NCBI GenBank assembly: GCA_937890595.1
Contig: CALADM010000003.1
Location: forward strand, 1 to 64,000
Direction of reading: 5' to 3'
Length of the DNA: 64,000 nt
Origin: CAJMNU01 sp905214855
Lineage (GTDB): Bacteria > Bacillota > Clostridia > Lachnospirales > Lachnospiraceae
Of the stretch, positions 45,120-54,151 are shown piece after piece. Positions within the stretch are counted from its first letter, which is position 1. Each line of letters opens with the position of its first letter. The notes beneath the pieces were generated by a model. It worked only from the letters and a program-made list of their open reading frames with translations, did no database searches and was not told the DNA's origin. Made by a program: the position numbers and the translations under genes.

Positions 45120-47203
45120 GCCAAAAAGTAAGGAACCATACTGTAAATGCAGTGGAAGATGCACCCCACTATAAAGGCAATGCGATCCTGAGGATGTTGT
45201 CTTACATGAAAGGATACAAAAAGACAGTAGCGTTCTGTTTTTTCCTTGTTTTTATGGTTACAGTATTGGAATTATATAAACCAATCCTGATTGGAAATGC
45301 AATTGATAAGTATGTAAACGGCTATCAGTTCCCTTATGAAGTAACAAAAGAGAATGCTAATATTGAATATGATGGTGTAGGTATCAGGAAAATTGTAAAG
45401 GCAGAAAAAGAAGATTCAGAGTATTGGCGCTTGGTTTCCCATGAAGGAAAATATTATCTGATCCGGGGGCTGTCTATGCAGGATCTGAATTTGTTGGAGC
45501 AGGCAGAATTGGAAGGAGACCAGATGCTCACTGAAAATTCAGATGGAACATTGAAGATTGTGTGGGGAGACAGAGAATGGACTGGCACATGGATGCAGAG
45601 TGAGGATTTAAAGATTTTGCGTCACAGTGATTTTACAGGCATTCTGGTAAGTTCAGTATTGTATCTTTGCCTGTTGCTTTTGCTGTTTGTGTGCAATCGA
45701 GTACAATACTTAAAACTTCAGAAAATGGGACAGGACATTATTTATGAGGTGCGTCAGGAGGTTTTTGCTCACATTCAGAAACTTTCCATGAGATTTTTTG
45801 ATCTAACTCCAGTTGGAAAGATTGTTACCAGAGTGACAAATGATGTGGAATCTTTAAATGAGATGTATTCTAACATTTTGGTAAAATTGTTTAAAAACAC
45901 AATGAAAATCATAGGATTGGCAATTGTGATGCTTCTTTTGAATGTGCGTATGGCACTGTTATCGTTTGTAATGCTTCCAGTAGTGGCAGGGTTGACTGTA
46001 TTATTTAAAAAAATATCCAGAAGAGCATATCAGATGACCAGAACAAAGATCACTGCATTGAATACATTCCTTTCCGAGAATCTTTCTGGTATGAAGATCA
46101 TTCAGATTTTTAATAGAGAAATCGTAAAATATCAGGATTTTTGTAAAAAAAGTCAGGAATTATACCGCGCAAATTATCGTGAGATGATGGTGTTTGCTAT
46201 TTTCAGACCATCTATCTATTTGGTATCTATCATTGCATTGGTCATTGTGATTTCCAGCGGAAGTACGATGGTATTTCGCAATGTGATCTCTATTGGAACT
46301 TTGTATATTTTTCTTCAATATATTAATTCATTTTTTGAACCCATTCAGGAATTGGCAGAGCAATTTTCTACTTTACAGAATGCAGTGGCATCTGCAGAGA
46401 AGATTTTTACAATTCTGGATACTGATCCTGTGATCTTGGAACAGGAACATCCTGTCATTCTGGATAAGGTAAAGGGAAAGATTGAATTTAAACATGTGTG
46501 GTTTGCTTATAATGACGAAGACTTTATTTTAAAGGATGTAAGTTTTACGATTGAACCGGGAGAAAAGGTAGCGTTTGTAGGAGCAACAGGAGCAGGGAAG
46601 TCTTCTATTTTGAATTTGATTGGTCGTTATTATGATATTCAAAAAGGAGAGATCCTGATTGACGGAGTGAATATTAAGGAGATGAGTAAAGATCAGATCC
46701 GCAGGGCGATCGGTCAGGTACAGCAGGATGTATTTGTCTTTACTGGTGATATTAAGAGTAATATTCGTCTAAGGGATGCTTCCATTACAAGAGCACAAGT
46801 TGTACAGGCGGCAGAAACGGTGAACGCAAGCCGTTTTATTGAAAAATTACCTCAAAAATATGATGAGCCTGTTTCGGAGAGAGGAGCGACATTCTCTGCT
46901 GGTCAAAGACAGTTGTTATCTTTTGCAAGAACATTGGCATATCAGCCTCAGATTTTGATTTTGGATGAGGCAACTGCCAACATTGATACCGAGACAGAAC
47001 AATGGATCCAAGAAGCCTTATTTAAATTGATGGAAGGAAGGACAACCATTATGGTTGCACACCGTCTTTCTACGATCCAGCATGCAGATAAGATTATGGT
47101 AATGCATAAGGGACGTATCAGGGAGAGCGGCACGCATCAGGAACTTTTGGATAAAGGTGGTATCTATAAGAAGTTATATGAATTGCAGCTGGCACATGTT
47201 TGA
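45116..47203 (+). CDS. Heterodimeric ABC exporter, catalytic subunit with extracellular insert
   Basis: This 695-residue partner has Walker A FVGATGAGKSSI, an atypical signature FSAGQRQLLS, and a complete Walker B ILILDEATANIDTETE. About 100 residues (roughly 60-165) between the first and second membrane helices form a soluble extracellular domain, as in Bacillus BmrD. With the upstream subunit it makes one exporter with one active and one degenerate ATP site. A terminator follows 11 bases after the stop. Confidence 0.92.
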   Translation: MSQKVRNHTVNAVEDAPHYKGNAILRMLSYMKGYKKTVAFCFFLVFMVTVLELYKPILIGNAIDKYVNGYQFPYEVTKENANIEYDGVGIRKIVKAEKEDSEYWRLVSHEGKYYLIRGLSMQDLNLLEQAELEGDQMLTENSDGTLKIVWGDREWTGTWMQSEDLKILRHSDFTGILVSSVLYLCLLLLLFVCNRVQYLKLQKMGQDIIYEVRQEVFAHIQKLSMRFFDLTPVGKIVTRVTNDVESLNEMYSNILVKLFKNTMKIIGLAIVMLLLNVRMALLSFVMLPVVAGLTVLFKKISRRAYQMTRTKITALNTFLSENLSGMKIIQIFNREIVKYQDFCKKSQELYRANYREMMVFAIFRPSIYLVSIIALVIVISSGSTMVFRNVISIGTLYIFLQYINSFFEPIQELAEQFSTLQNAVASAEKIFTILDTDPVILEQEHPVILDKVKGKIEFKHVWFAYNDEDFILKDVSFTIEPGEKVAFVGATGAGKSSILNLIGRYYDIQKGEILIDGVNIKEMSKDQIRRAIGQVQQDVFVFTGDIKSNIRLRDASITRAQVVQAAETVNASRFIEKLPQKYDEPVSERGATFSAGQRQLLSFARTLAYQPQILILDEATANIDTETEQWIQEALFKLMEGRTTIMVAHRLSTIQHADKIMVMHKGRIRESGTHQELLDKGGIYKKLYELQLAHV

Positions 47204-47214
47204 TATTTTTTATG

Positions 47215-47267
47215 AAAAAGTCTTATATCTTTATAGCGAAAGCTAAGTAGGATATAAGGCTTTTTTT
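47215..47267 (+). terminator. Terminator of the ABC exporter pair
   Basis: AGTCTTATATC pairs with GATATAAGGCT, preceded by AAAA and followed by TTTTTTT. A smaller inner stem TAGC/GCTA sits in the loop. Confidence 0.88.
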
Positions 47268-47341
47268 GATAAAATAAACAGAAAAGTGGGCACTTTCCCT
47301 CATAAGCGCCATATGATGATAGTATAGAGGGGAGGTCTACT

Positions 47342-48139
47342 ATGAAACAGGAACATACAGAAACGCTGGCACAGCAGGAGTATGTAAAAAAACAGGTATA
47401 CCAACAAAGAATAGTGATCCTATGGCGGTGTCTGCTTTTTTTCCTTTTCTTGGTAATTTGGGAAATAAGTGCAGATTCTGGTCTGATCGACTCTTTTATT
47501 TTCAGCAGCCCTGTTAGAATAGGGAAATGTTTTATAGAGATGGCAAAAGATGGAACCATTTTTTATCATACAGCTATTACAGTTGCGGAGACTTTGATAA
47601 GTTTTATCCTTGTAACTATATTGGGGCTGGCACTTGCACTACTCCTTTGGAGGTATAAGATGCTGGCAGATATTGTAGAACCTTGTCTGGTTATGCTGAA
47701 CAGTCTTCCAAAATCTGCACTTGCGCCGATTTTGATTGTATGGCTTGGAAGTAACATAAAAACGATTATTGTAGCTGCTATTTCCATTGCTGTTTTTGGC
47801 TCTGTTTTGACATTGCACAATGGATTTCGGGAGATGGATCCAGATAAAATCCGTTTGATCTATTCTTTAGGAGGTACTCAGAAAGATGTTCTTTGGAAGA
47901 TACTGCTTCCGGGATCCGTTCCTATGATCATCAGTAATATGAAAGTAAATATCGGACTTTGTCTGGTTGGGGTGATTATTGGTGAATTTTTGGCAGCGAG
48001 AGCAGGTTTAGGCTATCTGATCATCTATTCTACGCAGATTTTCCAACTGGATATTGTTATGTTGAGCATTACAATTTTGTGTGTAGTGTCGGCTCTGCTC
48101 TATCATTCAATCGCTATTTTAGAGCATTATGTGAAATAA
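47342..48139 (+). CDS. Lone ABC importer permease (SsuC/TauC/ThiX type)
   Basis: This 265-residue membrane protein has six helices and the family's ATPase-contact loop (YSLGGTQKDVLWKILLPGSVP near 175-195), with SLPKSALAPILIVWLG earlier. Such permeases import sulfonates, nitrate, taurine or pyrimidine precursors of thiamine with an ATPase and a binding protein. Neither partner is present on either side: both flanks carry terminators. It must use partners encoded elsewhere or be a remnant. The frame is intact and GAGGGGAGGTCTACT precedes the ATG, so it is expressed rather than decayed. Confidence 0.88.
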   Translation: MKQEHTETLAQQEYVKKQVYQQRIVILWRCLLFFLFLVIWEISADSGLIDSFIFSSPVRIGKCFIEMAKDGTIFYHTAITVAETLISFILVTILGLALALLLWRYKMLADIVEPCLVMLNSLPKSALAPILIVWLGSNIKTIIVAAISIAVFGSVLTLHNGFREMDPDKIRLIYSLGGTQKDVLWKILLPGSVPMIISNMKVNIGLCLVGVIIGEFLAARAGLGYLIIYSTQIFQLDIVMLSITILCVVSALLYHSIAILEHYVK

Positions 48140-48207
48140 AAATCCCCCTTTTTGTCGAGGAATGGCTGTCATTATTTGACATCCCATCTGACAGAAGGGG
48201 GATTTTA
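48138..48207. terminator. Bidirectional terminator
   Basis: AAAATCCCCCTT pairs with AAGGGGGATTTT, with an inner TGTCA/TGACA stem. It serves both the permease gene (plus) and the 3D-domain gene (minus). Confidence 0.88.
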
Positions 48208-48237
48208 CAATATTATAGAAAAATCTGAGAACCTTAT

Positions 48238-48972
48238 TTATGAAAGAAGAAAAACCTCAGCCTGATGAGTACCCTTTGACATGATTTCAGCGTGAGTATC
48301 ATAAAAAATATCAATATGTTTTCCTTTGACACCACCACCACGATCTTCGGCAGTATAGGTGATTCCATTGATCACAACCTGAGTGCCATAAGGAATGACA
48401 TTTGGATCTACAGCAATGGTATGATTAGAGGAAGCGATAGCACCAGTGGAAGTATGTCGTCCCCAACCTTCAGAACACTGATAACATGGACAATAACCAG
48501 TGATCTTAAATGTACCAAGTGAAGTGTAGGAAGAGGAATTCTGACTATTTGTTTTGCTGGTTTCTTCCTGTGTTGGAACATCACCATGTGTATAAGAAAC
48601 AGGTTCACATACAAGCTGATCCAGATAATAAAGTTCTATAGAGTATATTCCATCTTCAAATTCTGTCCAATCCATGGGAAGATGAAAACTATGGTATCCA
48701 TTATCATTGGATACAGATGGAAGATCAGAACGATACTGGTCTGCATTCACTTGTATTGTCTTTACAGGTTCTGTGCTGTCCTGTTTTTTGATCTGAAGAG
48801 TAAGGTTTAAGCTGACAGGAGCTTCTGTGTCCCATGCATATCCTTCCAGATAGGTTTCTGTTACCCAATCAACCTGTCCGATGATCTCAGCAGAAGAAGA
48901 CATTGTAAACAGAACACTGCCTGTCAAAAATGCAAAGACTGCCAAGAATATGGTATGTAACTTGATTTTCAT
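48238..48972 (-). CDS. Secreted 3D-domain cell-wall protein
   Basis: This 244-residue protein has a signal peptide (helix near 8-25, cleavage after SSA), a beta-rich N-terminal half resembling immunoglobulin-like wall domains, a Ser/Asn-rich linker (about 135-150) and a C-terminal 3D domain. The three aspartates are in AVDPNVIPYGT, AEDRGGGVKGKHIDIFY. This double-psi barrel is found in lytic transglycosylase-like and Rpf/YuiC wall enzymes, so peptidoglycan cleavage is likely. A CPCYQC motif precedes the domain. It is oriented away from the heat-shock operon. Confidence 0.88.
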   Translation of the reverse strand: MKIKLHTIFLAVFAFLTGSVLFTMSSSAEIIGQVDWVTETYLEGYAWDTEAPVSLNLTLQIKKQDSTEPVKTIQVNADQYRSDLPSVSNDNGYHSFHLPMDWTEFEDGIYSIELYYLDQLVCEPVSYTHGDVPTQEETSKTNSQNSSSYTSLGTFKITGYCPCYQCSEGWGRHTSTGAIASSNHTIAVDPNVIPYGTQVVINGITYTAEDRGGGVKGKHIDIFYDTHAEIMSKGTHQAEVFLLS

Positions 48973-49134
48973 AATAGCCTCCTAAAAGATTAAAAAAGTT
49001 AAAACAAATGTTAAATATATATTTCTAAACGTAATAAAATTGTAATAATTAGAGACTATACATGGAAAATCTTTATTTGTCAAGAAAAAGTTATCAGGAA
49101 ATGATGAAAAAAAGGAAAAAATAGAAAAAACCCC

Positions 49135-49163
49135 TTGACAAAAAAGCCAGAGAAGCATATAGT
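49135..49163 (+). promoter_or_regulatory. Promoter of the hrcA-grpE-dnaK-dnaJ operon
   Basis: TTGACA (49135-49140), 17 bases and TATAGT (49158-49163) are near consensus. CIRCE begins 14 bases after the -10, over the start of the transcript. Confidence 0.92.
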
Positions 49164-49177
49164 ATGGATTGTAGATG

Positions 49178-49204
49178 TTAGCACTCACCACTAATGAGTG
49201 CTAA
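49178..49204. promoter_or_regulatory. CIRCE element of the heat-shock operon
   Basis: TTAGCACTC (49178-49186), 9 bases, GAGTGCTAA (49196-49204), a perfect match to the consensus. HrcA binding here gives autoregulation of hrcA and repression of grpE, dnaK and dnaJ at normal temperature. Confidence 0.97.
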
Positions 49205-49231
49205 TGCCAGAGAGAAAGGATGTGTGGTTGA

Positions 49232-50266
49232 TTGGAGTTAGATGAAAGAAAAATAAAGATTCTCAAGGCCATCATCCAGAACTATTTGGAGACGGGAGAG
49301 CCAGTAGGATCGAGAACGATATCAAAAGGATTTGATCTTCAGCTCAGTCCGGCAACAATTCGAAATGAGATGGCTGATCTGGAGGAGATGGGTTACATTG
49401 TACAGCCTCATACATCGGCAGGTCGTATTCCTTCAGATAAAGGATATCGTTTTTACGTAGACCAGTTGATGGAAGAAAAAGAGCAGGAAGCAGAAGAACT
49501 CAAGGAATTGATGATCAAGCGTGTGGATCGGGTAGAGCTATTGTTAAAACAGATGGCACAGATCCTTGCCAAGAATACCAATTATGCAGCGATGATCAGT
49601 GGTCCTCAGTATCATTTGACAAAATTGAAGTTTATTCAGCTGTCAAAGGTAGATTATAATAAACTTCTTGCAGTGATCGTAGTAGAAGGCAATATTATTA
49701 AGAATACGATGATCGATGTGCAGGATGAACTGAGTGACGAGGAACTTTTGAATCTGAACATTATGTTGAACAGCAGTCTGAATGGTTTGACGATCGAAGA
49801 GATCAATCTTCAGATGATTACAAAATTGAAAGAGCAGGCAGGAATCCATAGTGGTGTGGTAGACAGGGTTCTGGAGAAGGTAGCAGAGTCCATTCGGGCA
49901 GATCAAGAAGATTTGCAGATTTATACAAGTGGTGCGACTAATATCTTTAAGTATCCAGAATTGAGTGATGGAGAAAATGCCAGCAAGCTGATCAGCACTT
50001 TAGAAGAAAAGAAATTACTGAAAGATTTAGTTGCAGATGCAGCACAGTCTTCAGATAATACAGGAATTCAGGTGTATATCGGTGACGAAGCACCAGTACA
50101 GACCATGAAAGATTGCAGTATAGTGACCGCTCAATATGAGTTGGGAGGCGGTCTGCATGGAACGATTGGCATTATAGGTCCTAAAAGAATGGATTATGAG
50201 AAGGTTCTTGCAACATTAAAGACACTGATTACGCAGTTAGACACTGCGTTCCATAAAGAAGAATAG
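49232..50266 (+). CDS. hrcA: Heat-shock repressor HrcA
   Basis: This 344-residue repressor binds CIRCE. The winged helix lies in the first 80 residues (ELDERKIKILKAIIQNYLET, LSPATIRNEMADLEEMGYI), followed by a GAF-like dimerisation domain. It needs a chaperonin (GroEL) to stay active in studied species. The start is TTG at 49232: the in-frame codon just before it is a stop, and MELDER is the family opening. AGAAAGGA at 49213-49220 is the ribosome site. A weak start may keep repressor levels low. grpE follows after 12 bases. Confidence 0.96.
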   Translation: MELDERKIKILKAIIQNYLETGEPVGSRTISKGFDLQLSPATIRNEMADLEEMGYIVQPHTSAGRIPSDKGYRFYVDQLMEEKEQEAEELKELMIKRVDRVELLLKQMAQILAKNTNYAAMISGPQYHLTKLKFIQLSKVDYNKLLAVIVVEGNIIKNTMIDVQDELSDEELLNLNIMLNSSLNGLTIEEINLQMITKLKEQAGIHSGVVDRVLEKVAESIRADQEDLQIYTSGATNIFKYPELSDGENASKLISTLEEKKLLKDLVADAAQSSDNTGIQVYIGDEAPVQTMKDCSIVTAQYELGGGLHGTIGIIGPKRMDYEKVLATLKTLITQLDTAFHKEE

Positions 50267-50278
50267 ATAGGTGAAGAT

Positions 50279-50872
50279 ATGGAAAATAAGGAATTGAAAG
50301 AGCCAATGGAAAACGAAGAGACGATACAGGATACAGAATCCGTAACAGTGGAAGAAAATCAAGAAAACACAGAGTCTGCGAAGAATGAGGCATCTGATAA
50401 AGAAAAAAAAGGATTTTTTGGAAAGAAGAAAAAAGATCCAAAGGATGATCAGATTGAAGAATTGACAGACCGTGTCAAGAGAACAATGGCGGAATTTGAT
50501 AATTACCGCAAAAGAACCGAGAAGGAAAAAACTGCAATGTTTGAGGTTGGAGCTAAGAGTGTGGTAGAAAAGATCCTTCCGGTTGTAGACAATTTTGAAA
50601 GAGGTCTGACCATGATCCCAGAAGAGGAAAAAGAAAGCCCATTTGTGGAAGGCATGGATAAGATTTATAAACAGCTTATTAAAAATCTGGAAGAGCTTGG
50701 AGTTAAGCCGATTGAGGCAGTTGGTCAACCATTTGACCCGAATTTCCATAATGCAGTGATGCATATTGAGGATGAATCATTCGGTGAAAATATTGTAGCA
50801 GAAGAATTCCAGAAAGGATATCTTTACAGAGACAGCGTGGTAAGACATAGTATGGTAAAGGTAGCCAATTAA
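50279..50872 (+). CDS. grpE: Nucleotide exchange factor GrpE
   Basis: This 197-residue cochaperone releases ADP from DnaK. An acidic, disordered N-terminus is followed by a lysine-rich patch, a long coiled coil (about 55-110; QIEELTDRVKRTMAEFDNYR) and a C-terminal beta domain (GQPFDPNFHNAVMH). The order hrcA-grpE-dnaK-dnaJ is standard for Firmicutes. GATAGGTGAAGAT precedes the ATG. Confidence 0.96.
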   Translation: MENKELKEPMENEETIQDTESVTVEENQENTESAKNEASDKEKKGFFGKKKKDPKDDQIEELTDRVKRTMAEFDNYRKRTEKEKTAMFEVGAKSVVEKILPVVDNFERGLTMIPEEEKESPFVEGMDKIYKQLIKNLEELGVKPIEAVGQPFDPNFHNAVMHIEDESFGENIVAEEFQKGYLYRDSVVRHSMVKVAN

Positions 50873-50914
50873 CAGAAGGAACAAATAGTTTTCATATATC
50901 AGGAGGAAAAAGAT

Positions 50915-52762
50915 ATGAGTAAGATTATTGGTATTGACTTAGGTACTACAAACTCATGTGTAGCCGTTATGGAAGGCGGCAAACCAGTTGTTATTGCAAA
51001 TACAGAAGGTGTCAGAACCACTCCATCCGTAGTGGCATTTACAAAATCAGGTGAGAGACTGGTAGGTGAGCCGGCAAAACGTCAGGCAGTTACCAATGCA
51101 GACAGAACAATCTCTTCTATCAAGAGACATATGGGAAGCGATTACAAAGTAAGAATTGATGATAAAGCATATACACCACAGGAAATCTCCGCTATGATCC
51201 TTCAGAAACTGAAAGCAGACGCAGAGAGCTATCTGGGTGAAAAAGTAACAGAGGCAGTTATCACAGTTCCAGCTTACTTTAATGACGCACAGCGTCAGGC
51301 TACCAAGGATGCAGGTAAGATCGCAGGTCTTGAAGTAAAACGTATCATCAACGAGCCGACAGCAGCAGCTTTGGCATATGGTCTGGACAATGAAAAAGAG
51401 CAGAAGATCATGGTATACGACTTAGGTGGTGGTACATTTGATGTTTCCATCATTGAGATCGGTGATGGTGTTATCGAAGTTTTAGCAACCAATGGTGATA
51501 CTCGTCTTGGTGGTGATGATTTTGATAATGCAATCACACAGTGGATGATCGATGAGTTTAAGAAGGCAGAAGGTGTAGATCTGTCTGGTGATAAGATGGC
51601 AATGCAGAGATTGAAAGAAGCTGCTGAGAAAGCGAAAAAAGAGCTGTCCACAGCAACTACTACAAATATCAACCTGCCATTTATCACAGCAACAGCAGAA
51701 GGACCAAAGCATTTGGATATGAACCTGAGCCGTGCAAAATTTGATGAATTGACACATGATCTGATTGAGAGAACTGCTATTCCAGTACAGAATGCATTAA
51801 GAGATGCAGGAATCACAGCAGCAGAATTGAGCAAAGTCCTTCTGGTAGGTGGTTCAACACGTATGCTTTCTGCACAGGAGAAAGTAAAACAGTTGATCGG
51901 TAAAGAGCCAAGCAAATCTCTGAACCCAGATGAGTGTGTTGCAATTGGTGCTTCTATTCAGGGTGGTAAGTTAGCTGGTGATGCAGGAGCAGGAGATATC
52001 CTTCTTCTGGATGTTACTCCATTGTCCTTGTCTATCGAGACTATGGGAGGCGTTGCAACCAGATTGATCGAGAGAAATACAACAATCCCGACAAAGAAGA
52101 GCCAGATCTTCTCCACAGCAGCAGATAACCAGACAGCAGTAGATATTCATGTTGTACAGGGTGAGAGACAGTTTGCTAGAGATAACAAGACACTGGGTCA
52201 GTTCCGTCTGGATGGAATCCCACCAGCAAGAAGAGGTGTTCCGCAGATTGAAGTTACATTTGATATTGATGCCAATGGTATCGTAAATGTATCTGCAAAA
52301 GATCTGGGAACAGGAAAAGAGCAGCATATTACAATCACATCAGGCTCCAACATGTCTGACTCTGATATTGAGAAAGCAGTAAAAGAGGCAGCAGAGTATG
52401 AGGCACAGGATAAGAAGAAGAAGGAAGCGATCGATGCCAGAAACGATGCAGACTCTATGGTATTCCAGACAGAGAAAGCATTGGAAGAGGTTGGCGATAA
52501 GTTAGATGCAAACGACAAGGCAGAAGTAGAGTCTGATCTGAATGCCCTGAAGGAAGCAATCAACCGTGCTCCAGTAGATCAGATGACAGATGCACAGGTT
52601 GAAGATATTAAAGCCGGAAAAGAAAAACTGATGGCTAGTGCACAGAAGCTGTTTGCAAAGGTATACGAGCAGGCACAGAGTGCAGGAGCACAGGGAGAAG
52701 CCGGTCCGGATATGAATGCCGGAAATGCTGGTAATGCGGCAGATGATGTAGTAGATGTATAA
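50915..52762 (+). CDS. dnaK: Chaperone DnaK (Hsp70)
   Basis: This 615-residue ATP-driven chaperone has the phosphate-1 motif IGIDLGTTNSCVAV, phosphate-2 motif VYDLGGGTFDVSI and LLVGGSTRM in the ATPase domain, the substrate domain from about 365 (LLLDVTPLSLSIETMGG) and a helical lid. The Gram-positive form lacks the insert found in proteobacterial DnaK. The tail is alanine- and glycine-rich and ends DDVVDV. Codon use indicates high expression. A hairpin after the stop may reduce transcription into dnaJ. Confidence 0.98.
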   Translation: MSKIIGIDLGTTNSCVAVMEGGKPVVIANTEGVRTTPSVVAFTKSGERLVGEPAKRQAVTNADRTISSIKRHMGSDYKVRIDDKAYTPQEISAMILQKLKADAESYLGEKVTEAVITVPAYFNDAQRQATKDAGKIAGLEVKRIINEPTAAALAYGLDNEKEQKIMVYDLGGGTFDVSIIEIGDGVIEVLATNGDTRLGGDDFDNAITQWMIDEFKKAEGVDLSGDKMAMQRLKEAAEKAKKELSTATTTNINLPFITATAEGPKHLDMNLSRAKFDELTHDLIERTAIPVQNALRDAGITAAELSKVLLVGGSTRMLSAQEKVKQLIGKEPSKSLNPDECVAIGASIQGGKLAGDAGAGDILLLDVTPLSLSIETMGGVATRLIERNTTIPTKKSQIFSTAADNQTAVDIHVVQGERQFARDNKTLGQFRLDGIPPARRGVPQIEVTFDIDANGIVNVSAKDLGTGKEQHITITSGSNMSDSDIEKAVKEAAEYEAQDKKKKEAIDARNDADSMVFQTEKALEEVGDKLDANDKAEVESDLNALKEAINRAPVDQMTDAQVEDIKAGKEKLMASAQKLFAKVYEQAQSAGAQGEAGPDMNAGNAGNAADDVVDV

Positions 52763-52791
52763 TCCGCAGTGATGAAATTATAGAATCTGTT

Positions 52792-52836
52792 TAGGGGAGT
52801 GTTGTAAAATCAGGTACTGTTTTTGCAGCACCCCCT
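52792..52836 (+). terminator. Hairpin between dnaK and dnaJ
   Basis: GGGGAGTGTTGTAAAA pairs with TTTTTGCAGCACCCCC. The U-run after it is short (CTTTG), so it is more likely an mRNA-processing or partial termination structure. It resembles the pgk-tpiA hairpin (27953-27997). Confidence 0.6.
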
Positions 52837-52991
52837 TTGCGGGTTCAGGCAGAATTTGCAGTAAGTGTCTAAAAATCAGAAAAAATAGTTGGTTTTAAAG
52901 AAAAACAGCTGTTTCTACACAAAATGAGCATCTGCAAACTAGGATAGATACAGATGAAGCAGAGAAAAGATGATTGAAAGGTAAGACAGAC

Positions 52992-54143
52992 ATGGCAGAG
53001 AATAAAAGGGATTATTATGAAGTCCTGGGCGTTTCAAAGGATGCGGATGATGCTGCTTTAAAGAAAGCATATCGTGCTTTGGCAAAGAAATATCATCCAG
53101 ATGCCAACCCAGGAGATAAAGAGGCAGAAAAAAAGTTTAAAGAGGCTTCTGAGGCATATGCTGTTTTGAGTGATCCACAGAAGAGAAAACAGTATGATCA
53201 GTTTGGGCATGCAGCATTTGATGGTGGTGCCGGTGGTGGAAGCGGATTTGGTGGATTTGGCGGCTTCGATTTTAATGGAGCAGATATGGGAGATATCTTT
53301 GGAGATATTTTTGGTGATCTGTTCGGAGGCGGCAGAGGAGGTTCCCGTTACAACAATGGTCCAATGAAGGGAGCAAGCCTGCGTACAAGTATCCGCATTA
53401 CATTTGAAGAGGCTATTTTCGGCTGTGACAAAGAGCTGGATCTCAATTTGAAGGAAGAGTGTACAAAGTGTCATGGTACAGGTGCAAAACCGGGAACTAG
53501 CCCACAGACATGTACAAAGTGTAATGGAAAGGGCAAGATCGTATATACACAGCAGTCCTTGTTTGGACAGGTACAAAATGTCCAGACTTGTCCAGAGTGT
53601 CGTGGTACTGGTAAAGTGATCAAAGAAAAATGTCCGGATTGTTATGGAAGCGGATATGTGACAAAAAAGAAAAAAGTGCCGATCACAATTCCGGCAGGTG
53701 TTGACAATGGAACAACACTGCGTAAGTCTGGTTTAGGAGAACCTGGAACAAATGGTGGCGAGAGAGGTGATCTGCTGATCGAGATCATCGTTTCTGCACA
53801 TCCGATTTTCAAGCGTCAGGAGACCAGTATTTATTCTACTGTTCCGATCTCTTTTGCAACTGCTGCATTGGGAGGAACGATCAAAATCAAGACTGTAGAT
53901 GGCGAAATGGATTATGAAGTAAAACCGGGAACACAGACAGATACAAGAATCCGTCTGAAAGGAAAAGGAGTTCCATCCTTGAGAATGCGTTCCGTCCGTG
54001 GAGACCATTATGTGACTTTAGTTGTTCAGGTGCCAGAGCGTATGAATGAAGAACAAAAAGAAGCACTCAGAAAATTTGATGAGGCGATGAGAGGCGTTGC
54101 ACCAGACGGAGAGAAACCAAAAAAACGAGGATTTTTTAAATAA
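52992..54143 (+). CDS. dnaJ: Chaperone DnaJ (Hsp40)
   Basis: This roughly 383-residue cochaperone delivers clients to DnaK and stimulates its ATPase. The J domain includes the HPD motif (KKYHPDANPGD), then a Gly/Phe-rich stretch, a zinc domain with four CxxCxGxG repeats (CTKCHGTG, CTKCNGKG, CPECRGTG, CPDCYGSG) and C-terminal beta domains. ATG 52992 gives the family opening; an in-frame TTG at 52974 is less likely. It ends only 8 bases before the stop of the convergent AraC gene, with no terminator visible between them. Confidence 0.97.
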   Translation: MAENKRDYYEVLGVSKDADDAALKKAYRALAKKYHPDANPGDKEAEKKFKEASEAYAVLSDPQKRKQYDQFGHAAFDGGAGGGSGFGGFGGFDFNGADMGDIFGDIFGDLFGGGRGGSRYNNGPMKGASLRTSIRITFEEAIFGCDKELDLNLKEECTKCHGTGAKPGTSPQTCTKCNGKGKIVYTQQSLFGQVQNVQTCPECRGTGKVIKEKCPDCYGSGYVTKKKKVPITIPAGVDNGTTLRKSGLGEPGTNGGERGDLLIEIIVSAHPIFKRQETSIYSTVPISFATAALGGTIKIKTVDGEMDYEVKPGTQTDTRIRLKGKGVPSLRMRSVRGDHYVTLVVQVPERMNEEQKEALRKFDEAMRGVAPDGEKPKKRGFFK

Positions 54144-54151
54144 AAATCAGA

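Noticed and set aside
51295..51915. Long antisense open frame inside dnaK
   Set aside because: It mirrors the codon bias of a highly expressed gene; no ribosome site or family match. Same for the frame at 27470-27928 in pgk.
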